Shown here: one piece after another, positions 6,047 to 13,263 of the stretch
Layout of the letters: each line of letters starts with the position of its first letter
Numbering within the stretch: the stretch's first letter is position 1
Assembly: GCA_964470455.1 (NCBI GenBank)
Contig: CAYYCX010000103.1
Span: 1-14,676 of the forward strand
Direction: 5' to 3'
Length of the DNA stretch: 14,676 nt
DNA from: JAWXBM01 sp964470455
GTDB taxonomy: Bacteria; Pseudomonadota; Gammaproteobacteria; Xanthomonadales; SZUA-36
Made by a program: the position numbers and the translations under genes
Notes under the pieces: generated by a model
What the model was told of the DNA's origin: nothing
Seen by the model: only the letters and a program-made list of their open reading frames with translations
The model's database searches: none

Positions 6047-7770
6047 CGCACACTTGCCGTCCGGTGGCCATCGATGAGCAGAGATTCCAGAGCCGCCAGC
6101 CTTGCTTCGAGCTCGTCGTTGCGTTCGGCCAGCCTGGCCAGCCTGGCGGTCTGGAGCTTCAGTTCCGCCACCTCCTTGACCAGGCTGAAGTTCTCCCTGC
6201 GCTGTTGCTGGATAGCCGAAACCAGCAGTGCGCTCAAACGATCGTATTTGACGCCTTCCACCTCTCCGTCAGCATTGCGGGTGACCAGTTCCGGCGCCAG
6301 CTCGGCAATTTCCTCAGCAACGAATCCGAAGTCGGCTTCACCACTATCGATCCAGTGGTAGCGCACCGGGCGTAATCGGTCCATCAGCGCGACATCGAAA
6401 TCAAGGTCTTCGATGTCGCGTTTGTATCGCGCGCTCGACGAGCAGGAAGCGATCTGGTTGTTCACATTGCGGCAAAGGGAGGTGCCCCCGGCGTTGCCCA
6501 GGGAGTCGACACGCAGCGTGCCGTTGACGCGTAGCCGATTGCCGGCCGGGTCGTTAACTGCATTGGTGCCGCCGCTGAACACGGCACCTCCGCTGGCGCG
6601 GACCAGGAATTGGTTGCTGCCAGCAGAGATGTAGTCAGACGAGGTGGAATCAGCCCAGATAAAGGTTCCTGCGTCCCCCGTCGTTCCATTGAGCGGTACA
6701 TTCTCACAACCACTTTCTGCCGTACCCAGGGCGCTGCCGGTTCGAACCTTGGCCTGGCGGCCGCCCGCCCAGGAGTAACTGCCGCCGGCGCAATTGGAGT
6801 AGCCGCCGGTGACCGTGCTCCAGCCGCCCATCGTGCTGTTAAGGACGCCACCGGCAACAACACTTCGATCGCCACGTGCGATATTGCTGCCACCACCGCC
6901 TACGCGGCTGAAAGAGCCCCGGGATGCGTTGTTGATTCCGGCGCCAACCGATGCATGCTGACCGGATGCCGTATTCGACTGACCCCCACCAATAGCGCTC
7001 CAGGTTCCACTGGCATTGTTGCTATTGCCGCCAGCCACCGTACCGTAAGTTCCCGCGGAATTGCCATTGCCGCCACCGATCGCAGCTTCCTGGCCGGCGG
7101 TGTTGCCTATTCCGCCGCCGATCGTGCCACTGGACTGCGATACCGTATTGCCTCTTCCACCACCGATCACGCCGTAATTGCCCGCCGTGATCTGGTTCGG
7201 GTCGGTTGAGGTCCCTCCTCCTGAAATCACTCCGCCCCGATTGGGGTTGGAGTTTCCGCCGTAGCCGAGGGTAATGATGGGTGCCTGACCATTGATATTG
7301 TCTGGTTCAAAACGAAACACCTGATTGTTGCGCAGGTATTCAATATCGCCGGAAGCCACATCCAGTGTGAATGGCGAGGCGCCTTCCGGCCCTGGCGGAC
7401 CCTCGTTTCCGGACAACGCAAACAAGGCCATCGGGCTGGGGCGTACTGCCTGCCTCGGGCTCAGGGGCGCACCGTTTACACGCACCTCCAGGTATCGCAC
7501 CTGCGCCGTAAAGGCGCTGGCGCCGAAGTCCAGTTCAACCTGGAACAGGCCGTCTTCCACTGGCCAGTTGGCGCGGGTTTGGGTTGAGCCCACCTGGCTG
7601 CCGCCGGCCAGCTGGTCATACAACCGGAATTCGAGATTGGCCAAGCCGGTGAACGCATCACCGCCCTGCCTCAACTGGCCCTGATAGGTGATGGTGGTGT
7701 CCTGGGCCTGTGCAACCGGGAAGCTGCAAAGAGCCAGAAGCAAAAACGCTGTAAGTACGATTGGCTTCAT
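6043..7770 (-). CDS. Secreted trimeric fibre protein: YadA-like head repeats, S74 chaperone domain, coiled coil
   Basis: The 575-residue product starts with a signal peptide (KPIVLTAFLLLALCSFPVAQAQ). Residues about 25-120 form a domain common at the start of tail-fibre-like secreted proteins (ITYQGQLRQGG; ARW-like RYLEVRVNG; LSPRQAVRPSPMAL). A short collagen-like GPPGPEG follows. Residues about 198-340 hold roughly ten repeats of about 15 residues of the GGGxxNxAxG type, as in YadA-like left-handed beta-roll heads. Residues about 440-525 match the peptidase S74 intramolecular chaperone domain, with the Ser/Lys pair (S445, K450 in SSARYK) spaced as in phage endosialidases and a GFVAEE motif. 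A leucine-rich coiled coil closes the protein. It probably trimerises and cleaves itself. ATG 7770 is preferred to the TTG before it. Confidence 0.85.
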   Translation of the reverse strand: MKPIVLTAFLLLALCSFPVAQAQDTTITYQGQLRQGGDAFTGLANLEFRLYDQLAGGSQVGSTQTRANWPVEDGLFQVELDFGASAFTAQVRYLEVRVNGAPLSPRQAVRPSPMALFALSGNEGPPGPEGASPFTLDVASGDIEYLRNNQVFRFEPDNINGQAPIITLGYGGNSNPNRGGVISGGGTSTDPNQITAGNYGVIGGGRGNTVSQSSGTIGGGIGNTAGQEAAIGGGNGNSAGTYGTVAGGNSNNASGTWSAIGGGQSNTASGQHASVGAGINNASRGSFSRVGGGGSNIARGDRSVVAGGVLNSTMGGWSTVTGGYSNCAGGSYSWAGGRQAKVRTGSALGTAESGCENVPLNGTTGDAGTFIWADSTSSDYISAGSNQFLVRASGGAVFSGGTNAVNDPAGNRLRVNGTLRVDSLGNAGGTSLCRNVNNQIASCSSSARYKRDIEDLDFDVALMDRLRPVRYHWIDSGEADFGFVAEEIAELAPELVTRNADGEVEGVKYDRLSALLVSAIQQQRRENFSLVKEVAELKLQTARLARLAERNDELEARLAALESLLIDGHRTASVR

Positions 7771-7991
7771 CAACGGGTACCCTGAATCAAGTTCAACAAA
7801 ATTCCGCAGCGTTCAGGTGCGGGAACCATCTGGAGGATGTCTTCATGTGATTGATACGCAAAACGCCACCAAAACCGTTCATGCATGGAGTTGGAAGATT
7901 TTGACGGGCGTTTCGAAAGGTGAAGGCTTTTGACCGGAAATTGCGTTTGTAGGTGAGAGAGCCAAAAACTACCCCACCGGAGGAATAGTCT

Positions 7992-8639
7992 GTGAAACTT
8001 GAAATACTTGCTACTTCACTCGCATGCAGCCTGATCGGCGCTGCGCAGGCCGACCCCATACAGGCCGGCAGACTGGCTGAATGGCCGGGCGGTACAGCCG
8101 TAATCCAGACTTACGGTCACGACGGAGCTATCGGCAGCATCAAGGAAGACGGCACCGTAATCTTTGACCTGCCATCCCCGGAACTCACAGGCCAGACCAT
8201 CGCAGACACCTTCGACCGTTGCAGTACCGGCGGCCTGAAGACTGAAAACGGCGAAGCCCAGGTGGCTGCCACCATGCTGTATGTCGAACACAAGGGCAGC
8301 GAGTTGGGTATGGTGGCGGCCACTTCGCCCGATTTGGCGGCCTGGTCACTTTCCTACGGACAGACACCTCTGGTGGAAGGCGCGCACCTGCGCTGGTTCT
8401 ATGTCGACGGTGAGGCCAGCGTGAACGGCGACTGTGTTGAAGAAGTGTATACGGCTTCCGGCCCTACGACTGTCCGGCTGGAAAACCGACTGAACTTCGC
8501 GAAAGGCTGGAACCTGGTGCGAACCACCTTTCTGGAAATCCTCGAGCAGGAGGATGGCTCGCGCCTGGAGACGCACACCATCAACGACGCCTTGCAGGTA
8601 TTTCCGGATGATGCGGCGTGGTATTTGAGCGATGACTGA
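7992..8639 (+). CDS. Exported protein of unknown function
   Basis: No family is recognised. The 215-residue product starts at a GTG with a strong GGAGG ribosome site (7979-7983) eight bases upstream. It opens with a signal peptide (MKLEILATSLACSLIGAAQA, cleaved before DPIQAG). The mature protein has two cysteines (DRCSTGG and GDCVEEVY) that may pair, and many Gly, Asp and aromatic residues, as in beta-rich periplasmic or surface proteins. The stop overlaps the region of the next gene's ribosome site, so the two are probably translated together. It is divergent from the S74-domain gene, and the 221 bp between them show no convincing promoter by eye. Confidence 0.72.
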   Translation: MKLEILATSLACSLIGAAQADPIQAGRLAEWPGGTAVIQTYGHDGAIGSIKEDGTVIFDLPSPELTGQTIADTFDRCSTGGLKTENGEAQVAATMLYVEHKGSELGMVAATSPDLAAWSLSYGQTPLVEGAHLRWFYVDGEASVNGDCVEEVYTASGPTTVRLENRLNFAKGWNLVRTTFLEILEQEDGSRLETHTINDALQVFPDDAAWYLSDD

Positions 8640-8649
8640 GGGGCGGCTA

Positions 8650-9036
8650 ATGCACAGGAAATTACAACAGGTTGCGTGCGTGCTGGCCTTTCTGTCCGGA
8701 TCCGCCGCCGCCACTGACCTCGAGACCGTCATGGGCGAGTGGGCCATAGACGCCGAGAGCTGTTCGGAATCCCGGCTGACTTTCACCATCGACTTCATGC
8801 ACGAAGCCCTGGTGGCCGAGGACGGTCGCTGGAAATTGTTGGCGGCCGCCGAATTCAGCTTCGACGGCGACACCCTGGTTATCCATGCGAGTGGTCCCGA
8901 TGGAACTGCAGGGGCGCAGCGCTTGCATATCGTAACGGCTGAACGTGACCGGTTGGTATTGCGCAACCAGGATACTGCCCTCAGCGAAGTGGTGGGAATC
9001 GATACGCTTGAACTGGTGAGATGTCCGGCCTATTGA
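8650..9036 (+). CDS. Small exported protein of unknown function
   Basis: The 128-residue product is not recognised. It has a signal peptide (HRKLQQVACVLAFLSGSAAA, cleaved before TDLETV). The body has the pattern of small lipocalin-like or heat-stress lipoprotein-like domains: MGEWAIDAESC, then alternating beta strands, and a final LELVRC. Two cysteines near the two ends (ESCSES, LVRCPAY) may form a disulfide. An in-frame ATG at 8632 lies inside the end of the previous gene. The ATG at 8650 is preferred because GAGGGG (8638-8643) sits six bases before it and the signal peptide then starts normally. It is coupled to the 7992-8639 gene and converges on the kinase gene 17 bp downstream. Confidence 0.7.
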   Translation: MHRKLQQVACVLAFLSGSAAATDLETVMGEWAIDAESCSESRLTFTIDFMHEALVAEDGRWKLLAAAEFSFDGDTLVIHASGPDGTAGAQRLHIVTAERDRLVLRNQDTALSEVVGIDTLELVRCPAY

Positions 9037-9053
9037 GGGCCTGGCAAGCTTAA

Positions 9054-11768
9054 TCAGGGCGAACTGTACCCGGATTCCTCGATAGCGGCCCCGTGATCAA
9101 TTTGCTCCAGCCATCCCTGCAGTTCCAGGACTTCCGGTTGTGCGGAACCCAACTCACTCGTGAGGATCGCCAGGCTCTGCCGGCCCAGGCTCTGCGCGGT
9201 CCGGCTTTCACCGCGCAGCCAGTGGATTTCTGCCAGGTAACGCAAAGGCCTGGCGAACAGCACGTGCTGATCGCCGAACAGCTGCAAGGCAATGTCACGG
9301 CTTCGTTGCAGCAAGGCTTCGGCATCTTCAACCTGCTGTTGGCGCAGGCGCACCAATCCGAGCTGAAACAGGTCGATGGCAAGCTCACGGCTTTCGGGAC
9401 CATAAGTCTGCTCGACGATGGCAATGGCTTGCTCAAGAACAGGGGCTGCCTTCGCCCACTCCTCGCGCAGCAGATGAACGGTGCCGAGGCCGCTGAGTGC
9501 AGTAGCGGTGCCCGGATGGTTGTCACCAAAATGTGCCTGGTGGGTTGCGAGGGCGCGATTCAGGTAGTCCAGCGCCGCGGCGGTGTCGCCCGTGTCGCGT
9601 TTGGCCGCGGCCACCTGCATGAGCAGCAAGGCCAGGCTCGGGTGATCCTCGCCCAGCAAGCGTTCGTCTATGGCCAAAGCCTCCATGAGCTTGACTTCTG
9701 CCGCGGCCGGATCACCGGCTTCCAACAGCGCGATGCCCAGGTTGCTCACGGCTATCGAGGTGGCGGGGTGCTCCGCGCCGAACAGGCTGACGCGAAGCGC
9801 CACGGCTTCCTCAAGCATCGCCAGGGCTTCAGGGTGCCGTGCCTGACGGGACAGAAGTGTGCCCAGAGCATTGAGCGAGGTGGCGTGCTCCGGCGTCAGT
9901 GGGTCGCCCGCCTGGTGCGCCTGTACAGCTTGCTCCAACAGCAATTGCGCTTCATCAAAACGGCTGGTCAGAATGTGCACGATACCCAGGTTGGTGAGCA
10001 CTGGTGCGCGGTTAAGCGCGTCGTCCTTCGGCAGCTCAGCCAGCGCCGCGCGGTTGAACTGCTCGGCCTTGTCGAACTGCCCAAGCTGGAAGTGGCTTAC
10101 CGCCAGTTCAGCCAGTAGCCCGGCGCGCTCCGTTGATGGTGTTCCCGGCGTGGAATCCAGTACCTCCAGGGCCCGCGCCAGCAACTCGCTGGCAACCTGG
10201 TAGCGGCCCAAGGCCTGATTTACCTGGCCGAGAACCCGAAACATCGCGGCTTGCAGCATGGGATCGCTGGTCAGACCTTCTGCTTCTTCCATTCCGCGCT
10301 GGATCAGCTCGACTGCGGTGATGTCGCGGCCCGCGGCCTGTGCGGGATCCGCGGCCTTGAACAAACTGACCAGGTAGTCGCTGACCTGTTGCGCCTTGGC
10401 GGCCTCACGGGCGGCTTGCTGGGCTGAAACTTCCGCGCGGTCGCGCTCGATGCTGAGGCGCTCGGCATGGGTCAACAGCCCCACGACGGTGGCCGCGGGC
10501 ACGAGAATGCCGACAGCCAGCCCGAATGCATGGCGGCGCAGAAACCGTCCCGCGCGGTAACGCCAGTTACCCGAGCGCGCCAGAACCGGCAGGCGTTGCT
10601 GGTAGCGGTCAATATCTGCCGCAAGCTGTTCCACCGTTGCGTAGCGGCGCGCGGGTTCCTTGCGCAGCGCCACCTGGCAAATGACATCCAGGTCACCCTT
10701 GAGCTGGCGCGCCAGTTGCGCTGGCGTGGTTGAACGCAGCCGTGCAGCGCTCAGGGCATCCGCTTCATCCTTCAAACCCTTGCGGGTGGCGGCCGCTTCG
10801 CGCACCTGTGTCGATGGGTTGGCCGGCACCTCGCCAAGGATCGCTTCGCGAAGCCGTTCCGGTTGGTCCGCGGCCACGCGGTAGGGGGAACAGTCGGCCA
10901 GCAGCTGGTACAGCAGCACACCCAGTGAGTAGACATCGCTGGCCGTGGTGATCGGATCACCGGAAATCTGTTCGGGGCTGGCGTAGGCAGGCGTCAGGGG
11001 GCGCCCACCAACCTGGGTCAACAGGCTGGTGTCGGCGTTAGTCTCATCTTCATCCAGCACCTTGGCGATGCCGAAGTCCAGCAGTTTGACTCTTCCATCA
11101 CCCGTGACCAGGATGTTTGAGGGCTTGAGATCGCGATGCACCACCAGATTCTGGTGGGCATACTGGACGACGTCGAGAACCTGGTGAAACAACTGCAGGC
11201 GCTCATTCAGCGGCAGTCGATGATCGTCGCAGTAGCGCGTGATCGGCACCCCATCAACGTATTCCATGATGAAGTAGGGCCAGCCTTCGGAACTGATGCC
11301 GCCGTCGATCAGCCGGGCGAGGTTGGGATGCTCCATCGCGGCAAGAATCCTGCGCTCGGAGTCAAAGCGCCGCAGCATGGACTCCAGCGCCGGGCCGCTG
11401 GGGAGGAATTTGATCGCGACCTGTTGGGAAAACTGCCCATCGTCGCGCACACCCAGGTAGACGATGCTCATGCCGCCCTGCCCGAGTTCCCGCTCGATGC
11501 GGAAAGGCCCCACTCGCTCGGGCATGGATGGAGAAGTCGAATCCAGGGCTTTCAGGCGCTGCGACATGCGGCCGATGTGCTGATCGCCGCGGGCGTGGAC
11601 AAGCAGAAGTTCTGCTACCTGTTTGCGTAGTTCCGGGTTGTCCGTGGCCTGCAGCAGGAACTCCCCCCGGTCGGTTGGCGGGCGCTCCAGAGCCGATAGC
11701 AGCAGGGCCTCGGCATCGGGATCAATAGGAGTGGGAGGAGTGAAGTTCGAACTGCCGGATTCCGTCAT
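9054..11768 (-). CDS. Transmembrane Ser/Thr protein kinase with C-terminal TPR repeats
   Basis: The 904-residue protein has an N-terminal segment of about 85 residues and a complete PknB-type kinase domain at about 87-390: glycine loop ELGQGGMSIV, lysine K120 (VAIKF), E138, HRDLKPSN (211-218), DFG (231-233) and SPE in YASPEQ. It is an RD kinase, expected to be active and controlled by activation-loop phosphorylation. A single membrane segment lies at about 414-432 (FGLAVGILVPAATVVGLL). From about 500 to 890 there are many TPR units typical of this bacterial kinase class (for example YRVASELLARALEVL-like and ALAMLEEAVALRVSLFGAEHP); they would lie on the far side of the membrane and bind partners. 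The start overlaps the sigma factor stop as ATGA, so kinase and sigma are made together. Confidence 0.93.
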   Translation of the reverse strand: MTESGSSNFTPPTPIDPDAEALLLSALERPPTDRGEFLLQATDNPELRKQVAELLLVHARGDQHIGRMSQRLKALDSTSPSMPERVGPFRIERELGQGGMSIVYLGVRDDGQFSQQVAIKFLPSGPALESMLRRFDSERRILAAMEHPNLARLIDGGISSEGWPYFIMEYVDGVPITRYCDDHRLPLNERLQLFHQVLDVVQYAHQNLVVHRDLKPSNILVTGDGRVKLLDFGIAKVLDEDETNADTSLLTQVGGRPLTPAYASPEQISGDPITTASDVYSLGVLLYQLLADCSPYRVAADQPERLREAILGEVPANPSTQVREAAATRKGLKDEADALSAARLRSTTPAQLARQLKGDLDVICQVALRKEPARRYATVEQLAADIDRYQQRLPVLARSGNWRYRAGRFLRRHAFGLAVGILVPAATVVGLLTHAERLSIERDRAEVSAQQAAREAAKAQQVSDYLVSLFKAADPAQAAGRDITAVELIQRGMEEAEGLTSDPMLQAAMFRVLGQVNQALGRYQVASELLARALEVLDSTPGTPSTERAGLLAELAVSHFQLGQFDKAEQFNRAALAELPKDDALNRAPVLTNLGIVHILTSRFDEAQLLLEQAVQAHQAGDPLTPEHATSLNALGTLLSRQARHPEALAMLEEAVALRVSLFGAEHPATSIAVSNLGIALLEAGDPAAAEVKLMEALAIDERLLGEDHPSLALLLMQVAAAKRDTGDTAAALDYLNRALATHQAHFGDNHPGTATALSGLGTVHLLREEWAKAAPVLEQAIAIVEQTYGPESRELAIDLFQLGLVRLRQQQVEDAEALLQRSRDIALQLFGDQHVLFARPLRYLAEIHWLRGESRTAQSLGRQSLAILTSELGSAQPEVLELQGWLEQIDHGAAIEESGYSSP

Positions 11769-12337
11769 TGTACCGTCGCGTTGTCAAGTAACTGCTGCAG
11801 ACGAATCTTGGCAATTTCCCAGTCGCGCCGGACGGTACTTTCGGAAATTCCCAGGGCCTTGCAGGTGTCTTCGATGCTCAGGCCAGCAAAGAAGCGGCAT
11901 TCGACTACCTGCCCCTGGCGCGGGTTGCCGGCCTCCAGCTGCTTGAGCGCCTGCTCCAGAGCCAGCAGTTCGTCGCTCAGGTCGTCAGGGAGGTCAAGGT
12001 CCGGCAGTGCGTCCACATCGACATCGGACCGTATGGGCCCCAATCCCCTCTTGGCGGCCATCTTGCGGCGTGCGTAATCAACCAGCACGTGGCGCATCGC
12101 CCGCGAAGCCACTGCGAAGAAGTGGCCATGATCGGCCCATTGGGGATCTGGCACGTGCGCGAGTTTGATGTAGGCTTCGTGCACCAGCATCGTCGTATTC
12201 AGCGTCTCATCGCCCTGCCAACGGCGACGGTGGCTTCCGGCTAACCGATACAACTCTCGGTAGACGGATTCGAACAGCTGATCGACCTCATGGCGATTGC
12301 CGGATGCGTCCTTGTCCGGTGAACTGATTACTGCCAT
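11765..12337 (-). CDS. ECF-type RNA polymerase sigma factor (ECF43/Sig-70_X6 type)
   Basis: The 190-residue protein has sigma region 2 (FESVYRELYRLAGSHRRR, LVHEAYIKL, FFAVASRAMRHVLVDYARRKMAAKRG) and region 4 with a helix-turn-helix (LSIEDTCKALGISESTVRRDWEIAKIRL, about 153-180). It resembles the sigma70-ECF family TIGR02999/PF07638. The acidic DAED stretch that binds the beta' clamp in ordinary ECF sigma factors is here N47-T48-T49-M50. Such loss is known in ECF43 factors, where a partner kinase phosphorylates a Thr to restore binding; the kinase gene overlaps this one. A longer frame begins at 12490, but the -10 box TATACT at 12391-12386 and the family length favour the ATG at 12337. No anti-sigma gene is adjacent. 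Confidence 0.9.
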   Translation of the reverse strand: MAVISSPDKDASGNRHEVDQLFESVYRELYRLAGSHRRRWQGDETLNTTMLVHEAYIKLAHVPDPQWADHGHFFAVASRAMRHVLVDYARRKMAAKRGLGPIRSDVDVDALPDLDLPDDLSDELLALEQALKQLEAGNPRQGQVVECRFFAGLSIEDTCKALGISESTVRRDWEIAKIRLQQLLDNATVQ

Positions 12338-12385
12338 CTTTGTTTCAAGGGGTCTGCTCTGCTGCTGTTGACATAAGAACCTGGG

Positions 12386-12391
12386 AGTATA
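12386..12391 (-). promoter_or_regulatory. Candidate -10 box for the sigma/kinase operon
   Basis: TATACT on the minus strand matches the -10 consensus at five of six positions and lies about 50 bases before the sigma start. No good -35 box is found: TTTCAA at 19-bp spacing is the best. This leaves room for an activated or self-regulated promoter. Confidence 0.35.
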
Positions 12392-12546
12392 GTCGATCAG
12401 GCTGCAGGCATTGAAACTCCTGGCAGCTGCTGAGCGCCATCGCGCCATCCGGGTCGTTTGCGGGCCGTGGCGAAAGTATCGCGATAGCAACTACCCGGAT
12501 GCGCTGATAGCTGACTGGGAACAGTCCATGCCCAGCCAGGTGCCCG

Positions 12547-13098
12547 TCACGGCCACAACCAGCAGAATATTCCCGCGGTGATATGGCCATAGATCAGGCC
12601 ATCGAGAATGTCCTTGGCGGTGCGGCTCCAGGGTTGGCCAAACCAGATCGACTGGCAGGCGGCTGACCCGGCGTATGCCAGCACGGCCACGGTGGCGGCA
12701 ACCTGGAATACCTTCATGGTTTCTGCGCCGGCAGTCAGCGTGGCGCCGGCCATGTATGCCACCAGCGTGGAAATGATCACGCAGTACACAAACCACTGGC
12801 CCAGCTGCTTGCCCATGCCGCCGCCCGCCTGCATGACGGTGAACATGGCTACCGGGCCTTCCTTCATTTTCGCCTGCCAGGCGGGATCGGCGCGGTCCTT
12901 GTTGCTGCCGCACCAGGGCACGGAATAACCGCCAGGCGCCAGGCCCCTGAGCAGGGCGCGCGCGGCCTCTTCATCGGGGAGTTTCTTCCAGTCGGAGTTG
13001 TGGTACTGCAGCACCATCCACACCAGGCTGCTGGCGACAAATACGGCAACTGCGGAAAGCAGGATGGGCATCCAGAGCGACAAAAGAGCGATGTTCAT
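12547..13098 (-). CDS. Small integral membrane protein of unknown function
   Basis: The 183-residue product has a hydrophobic N-terminal helix (LLSLWMPILLSAVAVFVASSLVWMVL). A conserved-looking soluble stretch follows: YHNSDWKKLPDEEAARALLR, PGGYSVPW, then MKEGPVAMFTV. Two or three further membrane segments come next (QWFVYCVIISTLVAYMAGATL, VFQVAATVAVLAYAG and the C-terminal GHITAGIFCWLW). I have seen similar HHxSDWKxLPDE proteins listed as hypothetical in many proteobacteria and know no function. A longer frame begins at 13245, but the ATG at 13098 has an AAAGGAGT ribosome site at an ideal distance and gives the usual N-terminus. A tract of nine Ts precedes that site. It may share a transcript with the binding-protein gene 165 bp upstream. 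Confidence 0.8.
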   Translation of the reverse strand: MNIALLSLWMPILLSAVAVFVASSLVWMVLQYHNSDWKKLPDEEAARALLRGLAPGGYSVPWCGSNKDRADPAWQAKMKEGPVAMFTVMQAGGGMGKQLGQWFVYCVIISTLVAYMAGATLTAGAETMKVFQVAATVAVLAYAGSAACQSIWFGQPWSRTAKDILDGLIYGHITAGIFCWLWP

Positions 13099-13263
13099 GA
13101 TCGATACTCCTTTGAAAAAAAAAGTGTAAGAGCAATAACAACCGGGGTCGGAGCGACCGCAACCACCAGGGACAGAGTACCAGTTCAGGAAACCATCGGG
13201 GGTGGAGTAAAGTCTCCCGGTACCGAATGGGTGCTCTGACACCAAAACATTTCCATCAAAATA

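Noticed and set aside
6790..7220. Possible DNA-level repeat array or CRISPR-like pattern
   Set aside because: The periodicity reflects the roughly 15-residue YadA-like protein repeats in the S74-domain gene; there are no identical direct repeats with spacers.
9093..10118. Plus-strand frame of 341 codons opposite the kinase TPR region
   Set aside because: It is a Gln/Gly/Ala-rich shadow of the TPR repeats, with no ribosome site and no recognisable motif.
12338..12490. N-terminal extension of the sigma factor to 12490
   Set aside because: It would run through a good -10 box (TATACT), has no ribosome site, and exceeds the family length by about 50 residues.
13110..13165. Intrinsic terminator after the binding-protein gene (GGTCG/CGACC dyad and a 9-T tract)
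   Set aside because: The short stem is about 20 bases away from the T-tract, so the two do not make a normal terminator.
13099..13245. N-terminal extension of the small membrane protein to 13245
   Set aside because: It is cysteine- and proline-rich with no family look, and the internal ATG at 13098 has a near-ideal ribosome site.
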